Assembly: GCA_019914995.1 (NCBI GenBank)
Contig: CM034138.1
Span: 1,550,001-1,614,000, forward strand
DNA length: 64,000 nucleotides
Direction of reading: 5' to 3'
Source of the DNA: Acanthochlamys bracteata
Taxonomy: Eukaryota > Streptophyta > Magnoliopsida > Pandanales > Velloziaceae
Positions 48,354-59,635 of the stretch are shown piece after piece. The notes under the pieces were generated by a model. It did not search any database and was not told where the DNA came from. It saw only the letters and a list, made by a program, of their open reading frames with translations. Within the stretch, counting starts at the first letter, position 1. Every line of letters starts with the position of its first letter. The translations under genes and the position numbers were made by a program.

Positions 48354-48368
48354 TTTATTTATATAAAC
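48354..48368 (+). promoter_or_regulatory. Candidate TATA region of the secreted beta-galactosidase gene
   Basis: TTTATTTATATAAAC lies 457 bp upstream of the start codon. It is followed by a long pyrimidine-rich then purine-rich leader (AAGAAAGAGAAAGAAAG near 48647). A 5' UTR intron ending TTTGCAG near 48474 is possible. Confidence 0.4.
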
Positions 48369-48824
48369 TCGCATTTCTTTTTCTTCTTGTTCTTAAAACA
48401 AAAAAGAAAGACTTTCTTTCTTCTCGTTTCCAAGAAAATTTTGTCATTGTTTTTCTTTCTTTCTTATTTGCAGGAACCAGCTTCCTCCCACTTTCACTCT
48501 CACTTCTCTTGTTTTTTTCTTTCTTGTTTTTATGATCCAGTAAAAAGACCAGGCGAATGAATTAAACCAAACACTAAAAGGAACAAATGGCTAAAAAGTG
48601 AAACCAAAAGTTAAAGCAGGTGAAGGAATTCGCAGGAAAAGAATCAAGAAAGAGAAAGAAAGAAAGGAAGGAAAAAAACCAACGGTTAACCCAATTGCAA
48701 TCTACTCTCCCTGCTGTTGTTTGAATCCCAGCTGCTGTTTCTCTTCTCTCTTTGGATGGTGTTGTTTTCTTGTGTAGTTGGGTCTTTTTTTAGAAAAGGT
48801 GAAAGATTTAGAAAGTTTCTGGTA

Positions 48825-51800
48825 ATGGGGTGGTGGCCGAGAGAAGTATTGGTGGTGGCGCTGTTGGCGTCAGCGGCGGCAGTGCGGTGGACTGACGCGG
48901 CGGTTACTTACGACAGCAAGGCTATTGTTATAAACGGGCAGAGAAGGATTTTGATCTCTGGTTCTATTCATTACCCAAGAAGTGTTCCTGAGGTTAGATA
49001 GCAACTAAAGTTCAAGCTTTTTCTGTGGAATGTAGCATCTGGGTTTTAGTTATTACTCTGTTTTTTGAACAATTTTTTGTTGAAAATTTTGATTCTTCTT
49101 GGTGGTCAGATGTGGCCGGATCTCATTCAGAAGGCTAAAGATGGTGGATTGGATGTTATCCAGACTTACGTTTTCTGGAACGGCCATGAACCATCTCCTG
49201 GACAGGTACAGTCCAAATTTTTATAGAAATTTGTGAAAAAAGATTGAATATTTCTGACGGGTTTTTGTTGTTTCTGAGAATTGCAGTATTACTTCGAGGA
49301 TAGGTATGACTTGGTGAAATTCATCAAGTCGGTACAACAAGCAGGGCTCTATGTTCACCTTCGCATTGGCCCTTATGTCTGTGCGGAGTGGAATTTTGGG
49401 TTAGTTTCTTAAGCCTCCAATGGTTCCCATGTTTCCCTTTTTTGTAATCTAATTAAGGGTTTGGAATAATGATGGTTGCTTTGGTAATGCTCCATGGTTT
49501 GCAGAGGATTTCCTGTCTGGCTCAAGTACATTCCAGGAATCAGATTCAGGACAGACAATGAACCATTCAAGGTTAGGAATTTTATTTGTTTTAATGGATT
49601 CACCTTTTACTTTGATGTTCTTTACCTAACTAGTGTCTGTTGTTCTCTGTTCCTAATAAAGGCCGTTATGCAAAAATTCACTAGCAAGATTGTTGATATG
49701 ATGAAGGCTGAAAATTTATTCGAATGGCAAGGTGGTCCTATTATACTCTCTCAGGTAATAATCACCTATCCTCCTGAAGAATGGAATGATGTCAAGTAGA
49801 ACCAGTTTTGACATGAACATACTGGATATAGGGTTCATGCTTGTTTCCTTATTTTTGCGTAGATTGAAAATGAGTTCGGGCCTTTAGAGTGGGATCAAGG
49901 AGAGCCAGCAAAGGCTTACACGGCATGGGCTGCAAAAATGGCTGTAGATCTTCAAACTGGGGTACCATGGGTCATGTGCAAACAAGATGATGCCCCTGAT
50001 CCAGTTGTATGTTTTCACCATCCTTCTCTCCTCCATCTTTAATGACAACTTCATTTGTACTTCTTTTCCGGTTCTATAGCATACAAAGGCCCCACTGCAC
50101 ATGGTTAAGGCTTTTTATCATTCACAGAGTCTTAATTTTGTCTTCGGCCTATCTCATACCAATTTTGCTTCCATTTTTATGGAGTTCATGTTCTCCTACA
50201 ACCATATGAGACACTGGAACTTAACTGAGAACATCTTGCAGTTATGATTCAGTTATACTGATTCTTCAGGTTTTACTCGTACTTATCCTGATATGTTTGT
50301 TGGACTTTCACACGACAGATTAATACCTGCAATGGATTTTACTGTGATTGGTTCACCCCTAACAAGCCTTACAAGCCAAACATGTGGACTGAGAATTGGA
50401 CTGGCTGGTACTTTATCTTTTGACAGTGTTCTACTAAGCATCTAGCATTTGTTATGTACTGAATGAAGATTTTGTTCTTCAATTGCACTGTGTGTAAACT
50501 GCAAATATGGTTTATCTCCTGCTTCTTTAATGTCAGGTTTACAGGCTTTGGTGGTCCAGTGCCCCACAGACCTGTTGAAGATGTAGCCTTCGCGGTTGCA
50601 AAATTTATACAAAAAGGCGGTTCTTTCATGAACTATTATATGGTATTTTTTTTGTTCATTTAATTTGACGCTACAATTGAATTTATTTCTTCAGAGTTAC
50701 TATGCAATTTGACGTGAATGCTTTCCTTTTCTATTTAGTTTCATGGAGGAACAAACTTCGGTCGAACAGCTGGTGGTCCTTTTATTGCTACTAGCTATGA
50801 TTATGATGCTCCCCTCGATGAATATGGTATTTTTCACTACTCTGATGTATGACGTCATCCAATGATATGGCTCCATGATCTCATTTAGATTCATTACATG
50901 CATGGCTTCCCCAGGTGTTAAATTTGTCCAGCACATGCTCATTTCTTGCAGCATAGTGCAAAATGTTTAATTGAACACAGAATACATGATATCAAGTGTC
51001 ATCAAACTGATAATTTTCTTTGATATCTTTTTGTTGTGCAAAGCCAAAAACTTTGATCATAGAATAGTTTTCACAGAGACTGCTGATGGTATGTCTGTTG
51101 CTGTAGGGTTACCTAATGTTTTTAAAATAAAGGCTGTATCTGTGATATTCTCTTTCATGATTATATGAGATATATGTTCTAGTTCTTCGACTGTGTTAAC
51201 TATACTTCTGTGAACCAGGTATGTTGAGGCAACCAAAATGGGGCCATTTGAAAGATCTTCACAAGGCAATCAAGCTCTGTGAACCAGCATTAGTTGCTGG
51301 TGATCCAGAGGTGACACCACTTGGAAACTCTCAAGAGGTAGGACTTCAAAATTGCCAGGCTTTCTTTTCCCAGTTTATATTTTCGACATGTCTACTTCTT
51401 TCTGAAGTGAGTAGGAGAAGTTAAGTGTCTCAGACATCAAGCTAACTCTTCCCTTTTTTGATGTGTAGGCGCATGTCTTCAGATCACAGAATGGAGCTTG
51501 TGCTGCATTCCTAGCCAACTATGATACATTGCGTCATGCCAATGTAGTTTTCAACAGCTTGCATTATGATCTTCCTCCATGGTCCATCAGCATTCTCCCA
51601 GATTGCAAAACCACAGTCTTGAACACTGCAAGGGTTAGAGCAATTTGATTCTCAAACCCTTCTGGTTGTGAGTCATTATTTTCCAATTTAGAGTATCTTT
51701 ACCAGAATAAGCCTAAACTTCCCTCCACTGCTCGCAAGTAGGTCGGTGCGCAGATATCTCAGATGAATATGGAACCAGTTGGAGGTTTTGCTTGGCAGGC

Positions 51801-53606
51801 TTACAATGAAGAAACAAACTCGTTGCAGGACAGCACCTTCACAACTGAGGGTCTATTGGAGCAGATCAATGTGACCAGAGATAAAACAGATTACCTATGG
51901 TATACAACATAGTAAGTACTCAATGTAACATGACTGTTCAACTGATACTTCCTTTACATGAATCCCTTAGTGTCAACTGATGATGTTCCCTTATTCCAGT
52001 GTCAACATAGCCCAAAATGAACAATTTCTTCAAAATGGGCAGTACCCAGTCCTCACTGTCATGTCAGCTGGTCATGCTTTACTTGTTTATGTCAATGGAC
52101 AAGTAGCAGGTAAAATGGTTTGTGGTTAGAAGGATTCAACGCCATTTGAGAATTTTTTTTTAATTCCGTTTTCTAAAACATAGGTGCTATAACCTTTTTT
52201 CTAGGCACTGCATATGGCAATTTGGATAATCCAAAACTCACATATAACGGAAAAGTTAAGCTTTGGGCAGGAAGCAACACAATTTCCATTTTAAGTGCAT
52301 CAGTTGGTCTACCGGTAAGTTATGCATATGTACCATTTTGGAATGAAGTAGGCATTACTTGCTAAGACATAATTGGTCTTGATATTGTGATCTTCAATGC
52401 AGAATATTGGAGAACATTTTGAAACATGGAATACTGGTGTTCTTGGTCCTGTTACGTTGAGTGGCTTAAATGAGGGCAGAAGAGATCTTACATGGCAGAA
52501 ATGGACTTATCAGGTAATTAGTTTGTTAGCATGTTAGTAGTTCCCACCAAGTCCTTCAACTGCATTTATTTCTTTATCTTGTCCAGATTGGTCTCAAAGG
52601 TGAATTTTTAAGCCTTCATACCCTGGATGGAAGCTCTAATGTGGAATGGGGAGGACCATCTCAAAACCATGCCCTATCATGGTACAAGGTATGAGCTATT
52701 TCTAATGTTTGGATTCAGTTAGTGATGATTGCATTTTTATTTAAAGCAAGAAAGTGACACATTGTTTTGGGTGAATCCTGTATGTGACATTTCAGGCATT
52801 CTTCGATGCACCAAATGGAAATGAACCACTTGCTTTGGATATGGGAAGTATGGGAAAGGGTCAGATATGGATAAATGGGCAAGGCATTGGGCGTTATTGG
52901 CCAGGCTATAAAGCACATGGCAATTGTAGTGGTTGTGACTATCGTGGATATTTTAGTGAAAAGAAATGTCTAACCAATTGTGGTGATGCTTCTCAAAGAT
53001 GGTAAGCAAATCCTTTTGTCACAAAAATTTAACTTTCATCAGATGGATAAAGTTGTAGTGGAACCTAAAAGGTTTTAATTGTAAACTACAGGTATCATGT
53101 TCCTAGATCCTGGCTAAGGCCAACAGGTAACTTGCTGGTTGTATTTGAAGAATGGGGTGGTAATCCTGCAGGGATCACCTTGGTTAAAAGAACCTTAGGC
53201 AACGTTTGTGCTAGCATTGCTGAGGGACAACCATCACTCATCAATTGGCGAACAAAACAATCCATGACAGCAAAAGTACATTTGTCCTGTGATCCTGGGC
53301 AGAAGATTACCGAGATAAAATTCGCTAGCTATGGAACTCCAGAGGGAGTCTGTGGAGCTTATTCAGAAGGAAGCTGCCATTCTCACAAATCCTATGATGT
53401 TTTTGAGAAGGTAAACGATCAAACACCTCTACTAGTAATTAACTAAAGGTGTTATATGTCGGATAGGATTTTAATGCAACAAGCTTTGGCTGCAGCTCTG
53501 TATCGGTCAACGATCTTGTCATGTGGCCGTAGCCCCCAAAAATTTTGAACATGACCCTTGCCCTGGGATACCAAAGAGACTTTCAGTTGAGGTCATCTGT
53601 GGATAA
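48825..53606 (+). CDS. Secreted beta-galactosidase with C-terminal lectin domain (BGAL1-like, GH35)
   Basis: These enzymes trim galactose from cell-wall polymers. Nineteen exons join in frame to 828 residues: 48825-48992, 49110-49205, 49287-49399, 49505-49571, 49662-49754, 49863-50006, 50319-50407, 50537-50642, 50739-50826, 51219-51337, 51469-51633, 51742-51911, 52000-52109, 52205-52314, 52403-52513, 52587-52688, 52796-53001, 53092-53410 and 53496-53606. A signal peptide ([20 protein letters not shown]) precedes [20 protein letters not shown]. The GH35 signature [14 protein letters not shown] gives the acid/base at about Glu 183, and MWTENWTGW gives the nucleophile at about Glu 252. The last about 90 residues are a SUEL-type galactose-binding lectin domain ([20 protein letters not shown] to [17 protein letters not shown]). 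The ATG at 48825 was chosen because the frame upstream starts on TTG and lacks signal-peptide character. The closest named relative appears to be BGAL1. Confidence 0.93.
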
Positions 53607-54716
53607 TCAAAGAAAAATTATTTTAGAAAGTTTTTTTGGCGTCCTTCCTTCATACATACAGCATTCGATGCGGGTTTTTAATTTTGCTCTTGGCAAAGAG
53701 GATTTTCTCTGGTTTTCGGGTCATTGGAGAAGTTGAGAAGTTAACGATTAAGCAGCTCAGAATCAGAATCTGCATGGAAGCACTTTCAACATTTGAGGAG
53801 GACATCAAAGTGTGCATATATAGAGTGAGAGAAACACAAGCTTTTGGTGAGCAATGCTCGTCAAAGGTAAACGGTTTCAAGATTGAAGATTCTTTCAAGT
53901 GCAATTGTACTGAGGGAGTTTTTTAACTTACAGAATAAAGCCATTGGAGAACAAGGCACTCCAAATATTTTACAGGTTCTACATTTCTGTAAGATGTCTT
54001 ATTATGAACTGCTAACATTTTCTTTCTATAGAGGTTTTTGTGATTTTGGGTCTTTAACTAATTAAAAAGTAGTATAAGAATGAAAAAGTACTCTGAGGTG
54101 ATTCTGTTGGTTTCTTGAAGTAAGCTTTTATGAGACCCAATCCAACTGGTAGTTACATATGAAAAACTAGCACATGAAGCTTTTATAAGGCCCTTCTTGA
54201 GATTAGTAGGCCAGTTCGAAGAACATAACCTCTCTCCATTTTGCTACTAAAAATTCTACTGCGATACATTTACCTCTCAAATAATACACAAAGATGTTCA
54301 ATTAGGGCGTGTTTTAGTTGCCCTGAACTAACTTTTTTCTGTTAAAATTTGAGTTCGGAGTCACTTTCGTCTTTCACTTTCTTATTAAGTGATAAAATGG
54401 AGGTCGATTTATGATGCGAGCTGAAATTATATGTAAGGGGTAGTAACTATGTAAATCTTAAAGTTCTTAAAGGATTTGATAATTAGTTTTTTCTTCATTC
54501 AGAAAGAGGCAGAGGTGAGCCTATATATGTTTGACACCGTGAACTCTATATATGTTTATGCAGATTTACAGAAACCTATGGAATTGATCTGAAGATGTTT
54601 CTGTATGTTCCTGAACAAGACATTTTAACTTTTAAGATAAAATCATAAAATTGTATTACCAATTAGCACCTAACAAGGGCGCGTTATATACAAACCATTG
54701 TAATGAAGAGGGCATC
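53607..54716. other. Convergent 3' flanks with a MITE fragment
   Basis: This contains the 3' UTRs of the beta-galactosidase and of the minus-strand CHUP1-like gene. At about 54304-54400 a short fragment begins AGGGCGTGTTTTAGTTGCCC and continues with family-A-like words (GAGTTCGGAGTCACTTTCGT), so it is probably a truncated family-A copy. Short frames at 53636-53926 are not supported. Confidence 0.5.
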
Positions 54717-57106
54717 TCAATTGAAATTGTATGATGCTGCTCCTCTGTGATGAACACTTGAAGAATTACGCGAATTCTCCAAAGCTTTGGCAAATTTCTT
54801 GAGATCATCAGGGACATAGGCATCTTCAACCAACCTGTTTGTTTGCGTATATTCATGGTAATCTTCTGGCGAGCTCATAACCTTATGGATGAAAGAAGTA
54901 CCAACATCACTCTTCCTGTTTTGCTCCTTCCTCCTTTGAACTTCTTCGAGATCAAGCTTCACCAATGGTGCCGCATCCATGGAGTGCCTTGTGAAATTTT
55001 GGTTTCTAGGATGCTTATCGTTGGTGAATGGTGAAACTGGAGCTGAACTCCTTTTCTCAGAGTCTTCATTGCTCGCTGGTGAAGCTGATACTCTGTTGCT
55101 TTTGCTTCGCTTTCCTAGCACTATCTTCTTAAGCTTGCTGAAGAACTTCGGTTTGCCAGACTTGCATTTCCTTGTGGTGGAATTCATAGCAAACAAAGAA
55201 TCATCGTAGTCACTGTTTGATGTATCTGAAGACGATGACCAGCATTCTGAATCAAAGTCCACAAGATCGATAACTTTGTCATCGACTCCAGAGTGAGCAT
55301 ATTGAAGTATTAGTTGTTTAGCTTGCTGCTCGGATCCTGGGTTCAAAGTCACGCTAAGGTCTTTCGCCAGTGGCTTTCCGTCTTGATGCTGGTAATCCTT
55401 TAGCTCATACCGTAGGCAAGCATTGATCCATCTGAGGTATACAAGTTCCTCAAGGTCTGCAAACCTATCAGATTGAAGCTGTTCGATTTGCATTGTCAGT
55501 TGACTGTTCGCTTCTCTCAAACAGTTCGCTTCTTCTGATTTTTCTGCCTGCATAAAACCAAAAAGCTACATTGGAATTATCCGTAACATGAACTTATTTA
55601 AACAACTGTAACGAAATATTAGCTCAACAATCCTAAAGAGGTTGGAACTTGTATGAGCTACTCGAGCAAAAAGTTGCAAACAAAGGGGAAATGCAGTAAC
55701 ATTTCAAACATGTGACATTTAGCAGGTTCCTGCAAGTTTAAAATTTTCTTTACACTTCAATGTTAACAATCACAGGTTCAACATTCATCAGTGCTTCAAA
55801 AACTTCTCTAAAATGATCACAAAATCATGGTCTTCAGAGAAACAATACCATAGTCATGTCAAAAGAATCAACATTTATATAAGAGAGACATATAGGTAAG
55901 TACTAAGTACCTCTTGCACACTAACAGTAGAAGAACCTTGCTTCCCTGTGGAGTCCAACTTCTTCACCAGCTCAGACTTCTCTTGTGCAAGCTGAGAATT
56001 CTTTCTCCTGAGTTTGTCAATCTCTTCTTCCAAGTCCCTGGTTGTCTTATCAACTTCTTCGGAATTTCTAATCCGTCTTTCCTCCAACAATGAAACCGTC
56101 TGCCGCAGGGAAGCAATCTTTCCGTTAGCTAAATCATTCTCTACCTTCAACCTTTTCTTGAAAACATGAACTTTTGCCTTTGCTTCCTGAAGCTCAATCA
56201 TCAACTTCGAGTAATTTCCCGCTTGCGCTCTGAGAGACTCGTTGTCAGCCTGTAGTTTCTCCATTCTCATAGACAGCAACTGAGATTCAACCGAGTGAAT
56301 CTTCACTCTGTTTTCTAACTCTCTCACAACGGATTCTTGATCTTTCAGAGCATGGTACCGTAATAGTTTGAGCTCCAAACTCCTCTCCCTCTCATTGAGA
56401 ATCCCAACCATGTTCCTCAAAAGAGTGATCTCTTCCTCCATTGATTCTTTCTTCTCTTGGGTTTCAACATACTCAAGCACATAAGTTGCCGGAATTGACA
56501 CTGTTGAATCAAAATTCTCCGATGGTTCTTGCAAGAGGTATGTTTCATTTTCTGAATCCTTCGGCTCAACGATGCAGTGGTTGGATATAGGCAGAGAATT
56601 AACAGTTCCGGTGATGATATGTGCCAACGCTTCTTCCTGTAATCAAATTTCAGAAACAGAACATTCTAACTCAATCTATTCCTAACCAAAAAGAAAAAAA
56701 TTGCTCTTCTTACAAAAACATAACTGATCATCTTAATTGCTTACGTTTCTTAAGAGACAGAGTTCATCTTCCAGGTTGCTGTTGCTGACAGCAGCAGCTG
56801 CAGCGGCCGCGGCCCGTTGAGCACCTTCATCATCAAAACCTTGTAATCCTGCTTGCAACCCAGCACCTGATCGATCCAAGATAACTTTAAACGAAGAACC
56901 ATGAAGCAAACCTTTGGTTCTGTTGCAAATAAAGAAAAACGAAAGCTGTTTTGCATTTTTTATGAGAATGTAAGGGAAAACAAACCTGAAGGGTAGAAAG
57001 AAGGTGAGCCGGGAGCGATAGGTTCACGAGGGCGCAGCTGAGAAGCAACATAGCCGGCAGCAGAGACGGCGACGGCGAAACCAAGCTTCATAAAAAGGGG
57101 CTTCAT
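54717..57106 (-). CDS. CHUP1-like coiled-coil protein (actin-binding family, AR791-like)
   Basis: CHUP1 and relatives tie organelles or the plasma membrane to actin; CHUP1 itself drives chloroplast positioning. Four minus-strand exons, 57106-56986, 56866-56745, 56636-55911 and 55547-54717, join to 599 residues. The N-terminus MKPLFMKLGFAVAVSAAGYV is a short hydrophobic segment like the membrane-targeting N-terminus of CHUP1. SNLEDELCLLRN follows at about 70-81. Residues about 130-360 are a long heptad-rich coiled coil (EEEITLLRNMVGILNERERS and onward). Then come the conserved FADLEELVYLRWINACLRYE, a Ser/Lys-rich region with KPKFFSKLKKIVLGKRSKS, and YVPDDLKKFAKALENSR near the end. It lacks the proline-rich block and long C-terminal domain of CHUP1, so it is a shorter family member. 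An in-frame ATG at 57154 would add 16 residues; 57106 fits the family N-terminus better. Confidence 0.88.
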
Positions 57107-58370
57107 TATAACTCCTCTCCAGCACCTGAACAAAAGCAGTCGCCATAGCTCCATCTTCTACCACCTACAACTACTACTTCTTTACTATCTACAGACAAAC
57201 CCATCTCTTCTTCTTCCTTGTTGTTAAACTCCATGAAGGAGATTTTGTCAAGAAAGAGAGATGGTGATCATGGAAGAAAACTTCATCTTCTTGATTGGTT
57301 CTTATATGGTAAGTTAACCGGAGACGTTTTGGTTACGAAAGAAAGAATGATTCGTTAATTAGAATTTCGCCAAAAAAACGAAGCAAAACATAAATAGAGG
57401 TCAACGGCTCAAAGGGTAATCAAATCAGTATATCTCATCTGTGCGTAAGAACCAAGCAGAGGAAAGAAAGGGATTCTCAAAACAATGATAAAAAGATAAA
57501 AGAAAAGCAATGAAAAACAAGAAAGATTGAAGAATGCAAGAGAAATAAGAAAGTGGAAACTTCATAAAAGGTTATTACATCTCTATTGTATCAGTGACGT
57601 AAATGGGTTATGTTCTGGTGGCCGTTGTTTTCACTTGTTTCGTTAAATAAAGGTGCAGTCGTTGTTGGCATTTGGCCGGTGGGTTTGTTAAAAGGTCAGA
57701 ACGTCGAAGGAGCGCTTTCTTGAAGTGTTTTTCTTTCCTTCTTTTCCTTTCTGTTGCTCTGTTTAAGGGAAACGTCGTTGCCAGAGTCACGGCGTAGCAT
57801 AGCACTCTGTTTTACTCTTTACCTGCGGCGGCGCTCGGCACTCGAACGACGGTGTCAAGAAGCTCGTGACTGCACTGTGCTTTATTGTGTTTATTTCTCA
57901 CAGGGAACACCTAGTAGTCGTGAGAAAAAAAAAATAAAACCATGATGAAGACAAAACTCCAGGTTCTTTCTAACAGGAAATGCCCATCGACACCTTGACC
58001 TGGTTTGGTGAATGACACGTTAATCTTTCTTTAATCACATCCATGGCTTAGACTTAAGAGAAAGCGTCCTACCATAATACATACTTAGTTTTTGCCATTA
58101 ATTCAAACAAAACCTATCTACTTCACCAAAATCAGTGGTGAATTAATTAAAATGTGTATTTAATTTTGGTTTGACTGATGAGTGGATTCAAATCATTCAA
58201 CCGTGCATGGGACTAACAAATTTACTCTCTGCACAAATTGATAGTATCAATTGGCCCATAAACGCCCAGAAGTTGGTTATTTTCCTCGAGAAGGCACTGA
58301 AAAGTTGCTACTACGTACGTGCATGAATATCGACACCCGAAAATCCTCATATCTGGTTCTTTGATCCTAT

Positions 58371-58669
58371 AAGAGTGTGTTTTTTAAATATCCATAACTG
58401 ACTTTTATAAAAATAAAAATTAAAAGATAAAGTTTTTTAAAAATAAAATAAAAATAAAGTTTAATATTTATGTTTCAATAATTTTTAAAAGTGTATTAAA
58501 AATTAAAAAATATAATTATATTGAAAAATATATAAATAAAAAATTTAGAATTAGAATTTTTCATCTAAAAGTGAAGTTATGAATTTTTTATTTAATTAAA
58601 ATACATAAACTATTCGAAACTCAAAATTTGATAAAAAATAATAAAATTACGAACGTTTGAAATACGCCC
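58371..58669. mobile_element. MITE family A relative, AT-shifted
   Basis: The ends AGAGTGTGTTTTTTAAATATCC and the right-hand ATTACGAACGTTTGAAATACG match the family-A terminal repeats. The interior keeps family words (AGTGTATTAAAAATTAAAAAATATA, ACTATTCGAAACTCAAAATT) in the orientation of copy 2, but with many C-to-T and G-to-A type changes. The target duplication is not clear. Confidence 0.6.
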
Positions 58670-59607
58670 GATTAGCTAGTTCAATGATCTCAAAGCTCTA
58701 ACATAATTTCGAGAGGGAAATATAGTTCCTGATTAGCTAGCTTAGGATGTATTTAGAAGTGCTTTTTTAAAAATATTTTTTTAAAATAAAAAATATTTTT
58801 ATTTTATTTTAATAAATAAATTTTATTATTTTGATATTAGAAAAATTAAAAAAATAATTAAAAAAATTTATATAATTTTTTATATTTTCTACAATTTTAA
58901 TTAATTTTATAAAATATTATAAAATTTATTTAAAATATAAAAAAAGATTTTAAAAATTACTTTTTAAAATGACGTTGCCCCATGGTTGAAGAGACTGACT
59001 GCTTTTGACAAATCACTATACTTTAGTACCAATGGTATTATGTAATACATAATAAAAGCATGTTTTAATTACATTAAATTAATTTTGTGAAATTATTTCA
59101 AAAAATAAAATTTTATAAAAATTAAAATTTTGAATGATAATTAAAATTATAAAGTGATAAATTTTAAATTTTGAAAAAAATAAATAGAATTTTGAAAAAA
59201 AGTACCATAACTGTTGATGCTTGATATATAATTTTTATATATTTAAAAAATTTTTAATTCATAAGCTCTTTCAAAGAGCAGCTGAGTTATTAATCCTCGT
59301 TTTAAAATTGAACCACGTAATATACATTGAATGAAAAATGGTCTCGCAACAAAATGGAATCCAGGTAGACTGAAAACAGCTGAATCCAGTTAGGCTTAAA
59401 TAACTGTCAGAGACTAATCTTAACAGTAACAACAAACTGTTTATAAACAACAGAAGAACGCGGGTGTCCATCCGAAATTTAAAACCTTTCTCCCACTAAA
59501 ACAAGAGATAACAAACTCAAACAGAAAAAACAATAGAGAGTTAACTCTTTCATTTCCCCTTCTTCTTGAAGCCATTGTTGCATTGGGATTTCGGAAACAA
59601 TTGAAAG

Positions 59608-59633
59608 AAGGAGAGAGAGAGAGAGAGAGAGAG
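59608..59633 (+). repeat. (GA)n run next to a start codon
   Basis: An uninterrupted GA dinucleotide run ends two bases before the kinase ATG at 59636. Being in the 5' leader, it could be a GAGA element bound by BPC proteins, or simply a microsatellite. Confidence 0.8.
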
Positions 59634-59635
59634 GA

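Larger units (their letters stand above)
41267..48824. other. Gene-poor AT-rich desert of 7.5 kb
   Basis: The start is the promoter of the cytidine deaminase and the end is the promoter and 5' leader of the secreted beta-galactosidase. In between are AT-rich MITE-like blocks (about 41940-42115, 42310-42560, 42560-42840, 43905-44135, 44785-44970, 45890-46130, 46400-46640, 46690-46900, 47515-47690), a family-A MITE relative at 43068-43355, an unexplained island at 43360-43680, and a TRIM-like LTR with tandem repeats at 45273-45680. No gene is supported. Confidence 0.6.
57107..59635. other. Divergent promoter spacer
   Basis: This holds the 5' flanks of the CHUP1-like gene (minus) and of the kinase gene (plus). 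A family-A MITE relative lies at about 58371-58669 and a family-B AT-rich block at about 58745-58985. No gene is supported; frames at 57608-57945 are uninformative. Confidence 0.55.

Noticed and set aside
48717-48824. Upstream extension of the secreted beta-galactosidase frame
   Set aside because: The extension starts with TTG, and the ATG at 48825 gives a proper signal peptide.
53636-53926. Possible small gene after the beta-galactosidase
   Set aside because: It lies in the expected 3' UTR, overlapping frames compete, and no family is recognisable.
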